Assembly (NCBI GenBank): GCA_965197495.1
Contig: OZ240210.1
Coordinates: 1,922,001-1,986,000 of the forward strand
Direction: 5' to 3'
Source: SMYC01 sp965197495
GTDB lineage: Bacteria; Acidobacteriota; Vicinamibacteria; Marinacidobacterales; SMYC01
DNA length: 64,000 bases
Shown: piece by piece, positions 42,965 through 53,658 of the stretch
Numbering within the stretch: the first letter of the stretch is position 1
How the letters are laid out: each line of letters begins with the position of its first letter
The notes under the pieces: generated by a model
The model's input: only the letters and a program-made list of their open reading frames with translations
Database searches by the model: none
Told to the model about the DNA's origin: nothing
Position numbers and translations under genes: made by a program

Positions 42965-43515
42965 CAGCGCATCGCAAAACGACGGCAACATTCTTGTTCG
43001 TCCTTCTCGCGACCACCGTCTTACCGGTCTACGCCGCCGAAGGCGGTAACCTTCCCCGTATAGCGAACTTCACTATCGTCGCGGCGCTGCTTTTTTTCGC
43101 TCTCAGAGGGCCGCTATCGGGTTACCTCGTGGCGAGAACGGAGCAAATCCGCAAGGAACTGACAGAGGCGCGAGAAAAGAGCGAGCGCGGCGAAAAAGAG
43201 CGCCAGCTCGCGGTGGAGCTTCTCGCGAGCCTCGACGACGAGGTCGAAAAGGCCAAAGAAGAGGCCAAGCGCGCCGCGGAGATCGAGCGGGCTCGCATCT
43301 TGAAAGCGGCCGAGGCGGAAGCGGAGCGCATTCGCGAAATCGCGCGAAAAGAGATCGAGAACGAAGTCGAGTCCGGGCGGCGCAAGCTGCTTGCCCGTGC
43401 GGCCGAGCTCTCGGTCTCACTGGCTCACAAGAAACTCGAAACCGCGATGATCGAAGAGGACCAAAACAGGCTCATCGATCGCAGCATCGAGATTCTCGGC
43501 AAGAGCGGTTCATGA
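42961..43515 (+). CDS. atpF: F1F0 ATP synthase subunit b (F0, peripheral stalk)
   Basis: 184 residues. It has an N-terminal hydrophobic stretch (TATFLFVLLATTVLPVYA, signal-like), a membrane helix (IVAALLFFALRGPLSGYLV), and an unbroken Glu/Lys/Arg/Ala coiled coil (residues ~65-150). It connects F0 to the delta subunit. Overlaps atpH by 4 bases. Confidence 0.9.
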   Translation: MTAHRKTTATFLFVLLATTVLPVYAAEGGNLPRIANFTIVAALLFFALRGPLSGYLVARTEQIRKELTEAREKSERGEKERQLAVELLASLDDEVEKAKEEAKRAAEIERARILKAAEAEAERIREIARKEIENEVESGRRKLLARAAELSVSLAHKKLETAMIEEDQNRLIDRSIEILGKSGS

Positions 43516-44069
43516 CCGCCGCGGGTAGCATGGTCCTCGCCGAGCGCTACGCGCGTGCTCTTCTCGACGTCGTCCTCGACAAGAAGATGGACGCGAAGCA
43601 GGTGGGCGCCGAGCTCACGGAGCTCTCTGAATTCTTCACCGCCCAGGAGAAGCTCTCCGAGGTCGTGTCGAGCCCAACCGTGGCGTCCGAGAAACGGGTC
43701 GCCGTTGTGAACGGTGTTCTCGCGAACCAATCGCTTGTGTCATGCACCTTCAATTTGCTGCGCCTTCTTGCCGCGCGCGAGAGGATGCTGCTGCTCCCGC
43801 TCGTGTCGGAACAGTACGGTCGTCTGCTGCTCGATCACCAAGGAATCCAACCTGGGCGAGTGACCTCGGCGCACCCGCTGACGGTGAACCAGCAAAAACG
43901 TCTCTCCGAGAGTCTGGGCGGTGCACTTGGCAAGACCATGGAGCTCAGCTACAACACCGACGCCGAGCTTATCGGCGGTCTCGTCGTGCGCATCGGCAAT
44001 CGTGTCTACGATACGAGTGTTACCGCTCAACTGAAACGATTCAAAGAAAAAGTATTGTCGGGTTTCTAG
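43512..44069 (+). CDS. atpH: F1F0 ATP synthase subunit delta
   Basis: 185 residues in the usual OSCP/delta form: helical N-terminal domain (LAERYARALLDVVLDKKMDA) and C-terminal ELSYNTDAELIGGLVVRIGN, which is the family signature. It links the stator stalk to the top of F1. Confidence 0.92.
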   Translation: MTAAGSMVLAERYARALLDVVLDKKMDAKQVGAELTELSEFFTAQEKLSEVVSSPTVASEKRVAVVNGVLANQSLVSCTFNLLRLLAARERMLLLPLVSEQYGRLLLDHQGIQPGRVTSAHPLTVNQQKRLSESLGGALGKTMELSYNTDAELIGGLVVRIGNRVYDTSVTAQLKRFKEKVLSGF

Positions 44070-44131
44070 ACTCACGTATCACGAGCCCTGCACGTGAGGC
44101 AGAGGCTCGAGCCGAGGTAAAAGGAACAAGA

Positions 44132-45661
44132 ATGGATATCAGGGCTGATGAGATCACGAAGGTTCTCAAGGAGCAAATCGGCGATTACGAAGCCCATGTT
44201 GGCGTTTCCGAAGTGGGCACGGTCGTCTCCGCAGGAGACGGCATCGCGCGAATCCACGGGCTCAAGGGCGTCATGTATGGCGAGCTCGTCGAGCTCCCGA
44301 ATGAGGTATTCGGCCTTGCGTTGAACCTCGAAGAAGAGTCCGTCGGGCTCGTTCTCTTCGGAGATACGACGCTCATCAAGGAAGGCGACGAAGCCAAGCG
44401 CACCCGAAGGATTCTGGAGGTGCCGGCGGGCGAAGAGCTCATCGGCCGCGTGGTGGATGCTCTCGGCCGGCCGCTCGACGGCAAGGGACCCATCAACGCG
44501 AAACAAAATAACCCTGTCGAGCGCATCGCGTCCGGCATCGTCGACCGCCAGCCAGTGAAAGAGCCTTTACAGACGGGCATCAAAGCTGTCGACGCCATGA
44601 TTCCAATCGGCCGCGGACAGCGCGAGCTCATTATCGGCGACCGTCAGACGGGAAAGACCGCCATCGCTGTGGACGCCATCATCAATCAAAAAGGCAAGGA
44701 CGTCATCTGCGTCTATGTTGCCATTGGCCAGAAACTCTCCACGGTAGCGCAAGTCGTGAAGACTCTCGAAGAGAACGGCGCGATGGAGCACACTATCGTC
44801 GTGAACGCTTCTGCTTCCGACCCCGCTCCGCTTCAATACCTCGCGCCCTATTGCGGCTGTGCGATGGGTGAGTACTTTCTCTACAACAAGCAGCACGCGC
44901 TTTGTATCTACGACGACCTTTCGAAACACGCCGCGGCCTATCGCGAGATCTCGCTCTTGCTACGCCGGCCACCGGGACGCGAGGCCTACCCGGGTGATGT
45001 CTTCTACCTGCATTCGCGCTTGCTCGAACGGGCCGCCAAGCTCTCCGACGAGAACGGAGGCGGATCGCTCACTGCCTTCCCGTTTATCGAGACACAAGCA
45101 GGCGACCTTTCCGCTTACGTGCCGACAAACGTCATCTCGATTACAGACGGTCAGATCTTCCTCGAAGGGGACCTCTTCAATGCCGGCATCCGTCCCGCGG
45201 TCAATGTTGGCAACTCCGTTAGCCGCGTCGGCGGCTCGGCTCAGATCAAAGCCATGCGCCAAGTGGCCGGCACCATGCGACTCGACCTCGCCCAGTACCG
45301 CGAGATGGCGGCCTTCGCGCAGTTCGGATCCGACCTCGACAAAGCGACGCAGGCGCAGCTCGCCAAAGGTGAGCGTCTCGTCGAGATCCTCAAACAAGGC
45401 CAATACGAGCCCCTCGCTGTCGAAAAGCAAGTCGCGATCATCTACGCCGCCAATAGCGGCTATCTCGACGACTTTCCGGTCTCCGAGTGCAGTCGCTACG
45501 AGCGCGAGCTCTACAACTATCTCGACGACCGGCACCCAGGCGTGCTCCAGTCGATCCGCGAGAAGAAAATCCTCGACGACGAGATCGAAGGCGAGCTCAA
45601 GATCGCGCTCGACGAGTTCAAGGACCAGTTCAAAACCGACTCCGAGGAGCCGGCCGCGTAG
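44132..45661 (+). CDS. atpA: F1F0 ATP synthase subunit alpha
   Basis: 509 residues from ATG 44132 (MDIRADEITKVLKEQIGDYE; AAGGAAC site). A longer open frame upstream overlaps atpH and is not used. Walker A GDRQTGKT at 169-176, the Arg finger region PAVNVGNSVSRVGGSAQ, and the EPLQTGIKAVDAMIPIGRGQ signature. Complete. Confidence 0.96.
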   Translation: MDIRADEITKVLKEQIGDYEAHVGVSEVGTVVSAGDGIARIHGLKGVMYGELVELPNEVFGLALNLEEESVGLVLFGDTTLIKEGDEAKRTRRILEVPAGEELIGRVVDALGRPLDGKGPINAKQNNPVERIASGIVDRQPVKEPLQTGIKAVDAMIPIGRGQRELIIGDRQTGKTAIAVDAIINQKGKDVICVYVAIGQKLSTVAQVVKTLEENGAMEHTIVVNASASDPAPLQYLAPYCGCAMGEYFLYNKQHALCIYDDLSKHAAAYREISLLLRRPPGREAYPGDVFYLHSRLLERAAKLSDENGGGSLTAFPFIETQAGDLSAYVPTNVISITDGQIFLEGDLFNAGIRPAVNVGNSVSRVGGSAQIKAMRQVAGTMRLDLAQYREMAAFAQFGSDLDKATQAQLAKGERLVEILKQGQYEPLAVEKQVAIIYAANSGYLDDFPVSECSRYERELYNYLDDRHPGVLQSIREKKILDDEIEGELKIALDEFKDQFKTDSEEPAA

Positions 45662-45693
45662 CTCGCGCGACGCATATTTGAGGACCGAATCAG

Positions 45694-46563
45694 ATGCCGA
45701 GTCTTCGCGATCTGAAACGCCGCACCCAGAGCGTCAAGAACACGCAGCAGATCACTAAAGCCATGAAGATGGTCTCCGCCTCCAAGCTCAGGCGCGCGCA
45801 GGATGCCATCCTCTCCGCGAGACCCTTCGCCAAGAAGATGCTCGAGGTGCTCAACAGTCTAGCGACACGCGCGGACACGGACGCCCATCCTCTGCTTCGC
45901 GAACGCGAGCCTGCCAATGTCGACGTTGTCATCATTAGTGCCGACAAGGGGCTCTGCGGATCGTTCAACGCCAACATCATGAAGAGGGCGGAAGACTTTC
46001 TCGGCGGTGTCCACTCCGAGACGCTCGACGTGCAAGTCGTCGGCAAGAAGTCCCGTGACTATTTCAAGCGCCGCAAATACAACATCCGCCATCAATTCGT
46101 GGACATCTTTCGCGACCTCACCTACGACAACGCGGGAAGCATCGCGCGGCCGCTCATCGAGCGCTATAGCGATTCGGAATCCGAAGAGCGCGTCGATGCC
46201 GTCTACCTGATCTACAACGAATTCAAGAACGTCATGCAGCAGGATGTCGTCGTCGAGAGACTCTTGCCGATCGAAAAGCTCGAATTCGAAAAACCCGAGG
46301 AAGAGCTCGACTATATCTACGAGCCCACCGCGGCCGAAATCTATGACGCGGTGATCCCGCGCCACGTCGAATATCAGGTGTGGCACGCCCTTCTCGAATC
46401 CGCGGCGGCCGAGCACGCTGCGCGCATGACCGCCATGGAGAACGCGAGCAAGAACGCCTCCGAGCTCATCGAACAGCTTACGCTCACGATGAACAAAGTG
46501 CGGCAAACGACGATTACGAGAGAGATCTTGGAGATCGTCTCGGGCGCCGAGGCGATCAGCTAA
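45694..46563 (+). CDS. atpG: F1F0 ATP synthase subunit gamma
   Basis: 289 residues. The N-terminal coiled coil MPSLRDLKRRTQSVKNTQQI, the central DVVIISADKGLCGSFNAN fold, and the C-terminal ENASKNASELIEQLTLTMNK, the classic gamma signature. It forms the rotating shaft. Confidence 0.95.
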   Translation: MPSLRDLKRRTQSVKNTQQITKAMKMVSASKLRRAQDAILSARPFAKKMLEVLNSLATRADTDAHPLLREREPANVDVVIISADKGLCGSFNANIMKRAEDFLGGVHSETLDVQVVGKKSRDYFKRRKYNIRHQFVDIFRDLTYDNAGSIARPLIERYSDSESEERVDAVYLIYNEFKNVMQQDVVVERLLPIEKLEFEKPEEELDYIYEPTAAEIYDAVIPRHVEYQVWHALLESAAAEHAARMTAMENASKNASELIEQLTLTMNKVRQTTITREILEIVSGAEAIS

Positions 46564-46564
46564 C

Positions 46565-46617
46565 ATCCGACTTCGCCAAGGCTTCGTCGGGACCTCGCCG
46601 AAGCCCGAAGGGCGGAG
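46565..46617 (+). repeat. REP-like palindromic repeat, copy 1
   Basis: TCCGACTTCGCCAAGGCTTC, then GTCGGGA and CTCGCCGAAGCCCGAAGGGC. It is nearly identical to the sequence at 58437-58489. Both sit just downstream of a gene inside an operon (after atpG, after hemD), and each can fold into short GC hairpins. Fits an intergenic REP family. Confidence 0.65.
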
Positions 46618-46653
46618 GCGGGAGTACTACGCAATAAGAGGAGCCGAAAGAGA

Positions 46654-48084
<1,431 letters not shown>

Positions 48085-48087
48085 CTC

Positions 48088-48522
48088 ATGGCAGACTCAT
48101 CCCGTATCGAGCTCGAGATCGTGACGCCCGCGGGCGTCGTCATGCGCGAGGATGTCGACGAAGTCGAAGCTCCCGGCATCCTCGGCCATTTCGGGGTGCT
48201 CCCGGGTCACCGCCCGTTCATGAGCCAGCTTCGCGCGGGCCGACTGCGCTACCGCACGGGCTCGGCGGATCATTTCGTCGCCGTACACTGGGGCTTCGCG
48301 GAAGTCCTGCCGAACAAAGTCACGGTGCTCGTCGAGACCGCCGAAGTCGCGGAAGATATCGACTTGCAGCGGGCAGAATCCGCTAAAAAACGCGCTGAAG
48401 CGCGCCTACAGCAATTCGGAACGGCCTATGACGTGGACGACGCCCGTGCCGCCCGTGAAGCTTACGATCGCGCACAAAGCCGTCTCGAGGCGGCACAGCA
48501 CGCCCAGAAAAAGCAGAGCTAG
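48088..48522 (+). CDS. atpC: F1F0 ATP synthase subunit epsilon
   Basis: 144 residues, three bases after atpD. The beta-sandwich signature APGILGHFGVLPGHRPFMSQ is followed by a C-terminal helical hairpin (RAESAKKRAEARLQQFG). Last gene of the operon; atpB (a) and atpE (c) are not in the window and no clear terminator follows. Confidence 0.93.
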   Translation: MADSSRIELEIVTPAGVVMREDVDEVEAPGILGHFGVLPGHRPFMSQLRAGRLRYRTGSADHFVAVHWGFAEVLPNKVTVLVETAEVAEDIDLQRAESAKKRAEARLQQFGTAYDVDDARAAREAYDRAQSRLEAAQHAQKKQS

Positions 48523-49014
48523 GCTGCCTAGGTAAAACTGAAAGCTCGGCCGCTCCTCGAATCGTGTGCATGAGGCGCCTTAAGAATGGCCACAGAGACA
48601 CAGCGCGGCGGAGCCGCAACCAAATTGGAGGACGGCTCCGCCGCGAGCGGTCAGCATTCAGCGGTCAGCTCGTGGTGCTCGGCGCTTCGCGCCTCGGTCC
48701 CATTCTCAGTGTGCGCCGTCCCAATTCTTCGCCGCAGTGCCTCTTCTAACTGATTTACCCTCTTGCGGATCCGGCCGCAGCCGCTCAAATTCTTGCAAGA
48801 AATAGAAGCTTTTTCGGGTTAGTAGTACAGAGACACAGAGTTTCGAAAACACTTACCGTTTCCGCTGGGCGCGACGAGATCTTCCAGGGAGCTCACGATG
48901 TCACCGTCCGCCGCGAACACAGAGGCAACAATAGAGCCCGCCGAGTGCTCTTCGCTCGCTCTCGCTTTCTCTGTACTACTAACCCTGAAAAGCTTGTTTT
49001 GAGAAGAAGAAAAA
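48523..49014. repeat. Repeat-rich spacer with left arm of a ~235-bp inverted repeat
   Basis: 48600-48835 is the inverse of 50423-50661, differing only by one roughly 10-base indel (a GCGGTCAGC repeat unit) and one base by eye. It contains the stem GGCGGAGCCG...CGGCTCCGCC and ends at GGGTTAGTAGTACAG. A third GTACTACTAACCC motif lies at 48974. No gene is supported. Confidence 0.7.
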
Positions 49015-50397
49015 TCATGCGGCAGCAGCGTGGAGTTTATCGAGGGAGAGAGAGTTTGCGGTAAGTAATGCGGAGCAAAGTTGCTGACCGCGCTTTGTGA
49101 GTCTGTAGCGAAAAGTTTTGGGAACTTTTTTGACAAGACGGTGGGCTCGGAGGATGCGAATGAGCCGGGTGACGCGTCCGCTTAGCCGCCTGGTTTCGAG
49201 AGGGTCGTCCGAAGTCTTGGGAAAGAGCAAGGCACGGAGTTCCCTGTTGCGAAAGCCTCGCAGATGAAACTCTCCACGGGAAATAGCGGCGAGGAGTCGG
49301 GCGTCCAGAGCGTCCCAAGGGCGAAGAGCTCGGAGGGTGGAGCCATTCCATTGAGTTTTTTGGCTGACGCGAGCGAGGAGTCGACCGAGTGGGGTTGAGG
49401 TATCACAAGCGGCGAGAGCGTCGAGGTAGCGCTCATTGGAGTCCTGGGAGAGCTGGGCACGACGATGCAGGTCTGCGATGCCACGACGGAGCGGACGCCA
49501 CTCGAGAGGGCCGTTGGGGTCGGCTTCCTTTGGCCGGTAGCAGCGCATACCCCGGCACGCTGGATGGTTGTCTCCACACGGAGCACGGAACCTTGTTTGT
49601 CGTAGAGTTTGACGGAATTGAGGTCGAGGGCATGTTTGATACGCAGACCCTCGGGCCGGTGGCGAAATCGGCTGACGACTTCCCCTGAAAAGTCGGTTCG
49701 AATCCGTTTTCCGAGAAAGCGCATCACGTCGGGGCTCGAAAAGTTTGTGATCGCATGATGTACAAGAGCGGGATAGATCTCCGCGAGGCTAGAGCTGTTA
49801 CGAAACGTGACGTCGGTGGCCCATTCGCTGCTGTAGACACTCCAGTAGTAGTCGAGGCCACTCGGCGGGAATAATTTGTCTTGCAATGGATTGACGAATC
49901 GACTCAGGCGATTCAGGATGTGAGGCCAGTTGGTTTTGAGCTGCTCATCGAGAAGCTGCTGTGCCGCGTGGGCATCCTCAACCCAGGTAAAGCAGTTTTC
50001 CCGGCGCCGACATTGAATGCCAGCCTTATCCATCTCAACGGCGAGCCATTCACGGCCGTTGACGTAGACCTGAACATTGAATGGAAACCAGCTTTGGATA
50101 CGGGCATGCATGAAACCAAAAATAGGGTCCATGCAGTAGTGGTAAAAGTTTAGGCACTTTCTGAGGGTCTTGTTGTGCAATCTTGCGTGCGATGGCCTCC
50201 TTGTTCTTACGGGAAGACTCCAGATAGACGACCGGACGCTCGAGTCGCTCCGCCTGCTGATACAAGGCCTGCTTGAGCTCGGAGGTACGCTGCAGTGCGA
50301 ACTCCGCGAACTCCTTCAGAAGGATTTTCTGGTAGGAAAGGTACTTACCCATGCCGTCCGTATAAGAAATGTGGCGTAGGGTTCCGCGGAACACCAA
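49015..50397 (-). pseudogene. Winged-helix repeat-family protein, broken in three frames
   Basis: Three overlapping minus-strand frames make one protein. 50397 to about 50165 has KYLSYQKILLKEFAEFA and RKNKEAIARKIAQQDP. About 50167 to 49550 has RKCLNFYHYCMDPIFGFMHA, QSWFPFNVQVYVNGREWLAV, EGLRIKHALDLNSVKLYDKQ and GSVLRVETTI. 49548 to 49015 has EWRPLRRGIADLHRRAQLSQ, GEFHLRGFRNRELRALLFP and a winged-helix end, VTRLIRILRAHRLVKKVPKT. Some coding DNA is missing at the first shift. I recall this as a multicopy metagenome family of unknown function; the flanking repeats suggest it is mobile. Confidence 0.6.
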
Positions 50398-50832
50398 CCG
50401 GTCGAATCCGCTCAGTACCCCTGTACTACTAACCCGAAAAAGCTTCTATTTCTTGCAAGAATTTGAGCGGCTGCGGCCGGATCCGCAAGAGGGTAAATCA
50501 GTTAGAAGAGGCACCGCGGCGAAGAATTGGGACGGCGCACACTGAGAATGGGACCGAGGCGCGAAGCGCCGAGCACCACGAGCTGACCGCTGAATGCTGA
50601 CCGCTGACCGCTCGCGGCGGAGCCGTCCTCCAATTTGGTTGCGGCTCCGCCGCGCTGTGATTCGATCCTCGTGACGTGATAAAAACTGTTTCACGGCGTC
50701 CTCCAGCGTGGGAAAGGGTCGTCGTGACATCTTCCTACTCTGGATGTGGCGCCGTGTCTACTTCACGCCCAGATTGTGCATCGAGCCCGCGTTGGGCTGA
50801 CGTGGTGAGCGAGCCGACAGCGAAGAGTCAGG
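50398..50832. repeat. Right arm of the ~235-bp inverted repeat and REP stem-loop
   Basis: 50423-50661 is the inverse of 48600-48835. The stem CGGCGGAGCCG...CGGCTCCGCCG (50621-50660) recurs at 48611-48650, 51224-51263 and, partly, beyond the ISL3 copy at 53000-53037. The unit 50581-51183 is repeated in tandem from 51184. No gene before 50833. Confidence 0.65.
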
Positions 50833-51196
50833 ATGAAAGACTTTCGAGATCTAAAGGTTTGGGAGAAGGCCCATCAGCTAGTCAAGGGTTTGTACCAGGC
50901 CACCGGCCACTTCCCAACCGAAGAGAAGTTCGGCTTGACGGCTCAGATGCGCCGAGCGGCGGTTTCCATCCCGGCGAATATTGCTGAGGGCTGTGGACGC
51001 GGTTCAGACCGGGATATGGCCCGCTTTCTTCAAATGAGTATGGGCTCAGCAAGCGCTCGAATACGAACTGCTCCTTGCCCACGAGCTCGGGTTGCTCGAT
51101 AGCCAAAGTCTTCAGGAGCTTGCCGAGCGAACCACCGAGGTCAAGCGTATGCTCGCCTCTCTCATCCGGAGGCTCGAATCCGGAGCTGACCGCTGA
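50833..51196 (+). pseudogene. Four-helix-bundle (23S rRNA IVP/Avd-like) protein, frameshifted
   Basis: From ATG 50833: MKDFRDLKVWEKAHQLVKGL, then RRAAVSIPANIAEGCGRGSD and RFLQMSMGSAS, the standard start of the family (about 120 residues). After the Ser codons near 51056 one base is missing; the family continues in the next frame as LEYELLLAHELGLLDSQSLQ and TTEVKRMLASLIRRLES, to a stop at 51196. Family members bind nucleic acid; some are encoded in rRNA inserts or beside retroelements. Function here is unknown. Confidence 0.75.
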
Positions 51197-51485
51197 ATGC
51201 TGACCGCTGACCGCTCGCGGCGGAGCCGTCCTCCAATTTGGTTGCGGCTCCGCCGCGCTGTGATTCGATCCTCGTGACGTGATAAAAACTGTTTCACGGC
51301 GTCCTCCAGCGTGGGAAAGGGTTGTCGTGACATCTTCCTACTCTGGATGTGGCGCCGTGTCTACTTCACGCCCAGATTGTGCATCGAGCCCGCGTTGGGC
51401 TGACGTGGTGAGCGAGCCGACAGCGAAGAGTCAGGATGAAAGACTTTCGAGATCTAAAGGTTTGGGAGAAGGCCCATCAGCTAGT
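51184..51485 (+). repeat. Second, partial copy of a 603-bp tandem unit
   Basis: 51184-51484 repeats 50581-50881 with one difference noted (GGGTTGTCG versus GGGTCGTCG). It includes the four-helix gene start at 51436 (16 codons, MKDFRDLKVWEKAHQL). The ISL3 copy 2 cuts it at 51486. The unit begins with the AGCTGACCGCTGAATGCTGA low-complexity run. Confidence 0.75.
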
Positions 51486-52997
51486 GCCTCTCCAGCCATT
51501 TCAGTGGATCCTCTCGAGGGTGAGACCGCCACAGTTTAGGTAGACGAGACTGATGAGAGCTTCAGCAGAGTGGAGTCCAAGGCTGCGGTGGCTCAGCAGC
51601 CGGATTTTGTTGTTCATTCCTTCGAGTCGGCCGTTGCTGAGTCTCCACGTGACCCACGCGATGACGCCATCGAAGTGCCTGCGGATCATCTTCGCCGCGC
51701 GTTTGACGGGCTCTATACTTGAGCTCATAGCGCGCCGCAGCCATCCTCGGAGAAACTTCTTGGCCCAGGTCTCGGTTTTATAGGTGTAGAGGTCCATGAA
51801 GTCGTCGCGCAGAAGCATGGCGCGGTAGAGGCGACGATTAGCTCGCACCTGCTCGCGGAGCACCCGTTTGTCTTTCGCGCTGCGGTTGTGTTTGGCCTTG
51901 AGAAGGGGAAACTTGGTGTTTTTGAGGTTGCGCCGGGCAGTCCCTTTGAGCTCGCGCACCAGCTCGCGCCGGGTCTTATCCACGGCCTCGTTCAGGTGCT
52001 TGACGATGTGGAAGCGGTCAAAGATCACCCGTGCCTGAGGAGCCTTTTTGCCGACGACAGTTATGTACGGCTCCCACATGTCCATGCTGACCGCTTCGAG
52101 CTCCGCGGCTCTTTGTGGTCCGAGCTTGCGGAAAAACCGCAGCAGCGTCTTGGCCTTGCGCTCCTTTCCCGCCCAGACGACCCGGCCGCTGAGATGGTCT
52201 ATCACCACTGTCAAGTACTTGTGGCGTTTGCGGTAGCTGATCTCGTCCATCCCAATCACCCGCAATCCATCGAGCTCGCGCCGCTCATCCCGCTGCTCGG
52301 CAACCACCCGCTGGATGATCCGTCGCACCGAACGCCACGTCACTCGGAAATAGTTCGCTACGGCGCTGACGTCCGTCCTCTGTGCCAGCCACGCTACCTC
52401 TTGTTCGAAGCTCTTGGTAAAGCGGCTCCCCTTGTCGGCCCAAGGCACCTTTTCTTTGACCACGCCACAACGCCGACAAACCACTCGCCGGATCGAGTAG
52501 CGAAGATAGCTCCGGACACCGAACAGGTCCAAGTGCCGCCAGTAACGATTGTAGCGATCTTTGTTCTTGCGGACCTTTCGACCGCAAACCCCGCACAGAG
52601 GCTTCCTCCTCCGTGGTACGACATCCACCACCACTCTGGCTTTGTCCGCCTGGAAGTGGAAATTTCGGACCCACAGGCCTTGCAATCCGATGAGCTTGTT
52701 GACTAACGTGGTAACGCGCATCGCGAGAACGCTCCTTTTTCTTGCCGAAAAAGGATTCTAGCGTTCTCGCCGATGCGCATCTAAACATGGCTTACCCTCT
52801 CAACCCACAGGCCTCACCAAATGCCACTGCCCCGCAGCGCGAAACGAGGCTGTGGGAAACGCCCCCACGGTCCGGATCGTTCAAGGCCTTGCTCACGACT
52901 GAGCTCTCTTCGAAGCCTGGAAGGGCGTTTTCCATAGCCTCCACTGATCGATGCCTCCCCTTCCTTATTCCAAATGAATGAATCCTTTTTGTATATA
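51486..52997 (-). mobile_element. ISL3-family insertion sequence, copy 2 (1512 bp)
   Basis: Same length and ends as copy 1 at 16732-18243 but inverted. It inserted into the second four-helix unit; the right flank (from 52998, GCCGTCTTCCAATTTGG) is the same REP stem family. No target duplication is seen. Confidence 0.8.
51501..52721 (-). CDS. ISL3-family transposase, copy 2
   Basis: 406 residues, differing from copy 1 at about four positions (for example RSVRR for RSVRQ, SSSIEP for SSRIEP, HRSLGL for HRSFGL). Zinc-binding Cys pairs, helix-turn-helix and the DDE residues are all kept. The start codon at 52721 lies in the same long hairpin (52716-52778) that hides the start in copy 1. Probably functional. 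Confidence 0.9.
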   Translation of the reverse strand: MRVTTLVNKLIGLQGLWVRNFHFQADKARVVVDVVPRRRKPLCGVCGRKVRKNKDRYNRYWRHLDLFGVRSYLRYSIRRVVCRRCGVVKEKVPWADKGSRFTKSFEQEVAWLAQRTDVSAVANYFRVTWRSVRRIIQRVVAEQRDERRELDGLRVIGMDEISYRKRHKYLTVVIDHLSGRVVWAGKERKAKTLLRFFRKLGPQRAAELEAVSMDMWEPYITVVGKKAPQARVIFDRFHIVKHLNEAVDKTRRELVRELKGTARRNLKNTKFPLLKAKHNRSAKDKRVLREQVRANRRLYRAMLLRDDFMDLYTYKTETWAKKFLRGWLRRAMSSSIEPVKRAAKMIRRHFDGVIAWVTWRLSNGRLEGMNNKIRLLSHRSLGLHSAEALISLVYLNCGGLTLERIH

Positions 52998-53072
52998 GCC
53001 GTCTTCCAATTTGGTTGCGGCTCCGCCGCGCTGTGCCTCTGTGGCCATCCCCTTTGGTTGCGGTTTCTTCCC

Positions 53073-53658
53073 CTAACGCTGGAGCTCTTCGGACTCGAAC
53101 AAGCTCGGCTGGTAGCTGTCGGCGGCCGGAGTGCCGCCGCGCCGCCTCTTTCGGCGCGCTTTGTCCTCGTACATGTTCTTGTCCGCAGCCATCAACAAGG
53201 ACTCGAGGTCCTGCCCCGCAGCGGGATAGGAAGCGAGTCCGAGCGAGATGCCGACTTTGAGCATCGAGCCAATCCCGATGTCGAGCTCCGTCTCCTCGAC
53301 AGCCTCCTGCAGACGATAGGAGAACTGCCGCGCCTGCTCGTAGGTGGTCTTTGGCAAGATCGCGATGAACTCGTCACCCGCATAGCGTACGAGCACATCC
53401 GCGTCTTGCATATGGCCCTTCAAGATGCTGCCGACTTCCTTCAAGAAGCGATCGCCAGTGTGGTGGCCATGTCGATCGTTCACGCTCTTGAAATCGTCGA
53501 GGTCCATCTCGATGACCGTGAGCGGCTCACCGTAGCGTTTCGCCTCGGAAAGCGTCTGCTCGAAAAAGATGTATAGAAAGCGCGAGTTGGAAAGCCCCGT
53601 CAGCCGGTCGGTGAAAGCGTCTTCCTGTGTCTCTTCGAAGCGGGCAATCGAGGCCCGG
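53073..53658 (-). pseudogene. GGDEF (diguanylate cyclase) half of a split c-di-GMP enzyme
   Basis: The domain starts RASIARFEETQEDAFTDRLTG and has DLDDFKSVNDRHGH, the active-site loop YAGDEF (a variant of GGDEF still compatible with activity) and ISLGLASYPAAGQDLESLL. About 195 residues of normal domain with a basic tail. The few codons before RASIA (MMVAHDLDD) come from the inverse strand of the neighbouring HD-GYP segment. It lost its sensor and HD-GYP parts, which now lie on the other strand. It might still be translated from 53684. Confidence 0.75.
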
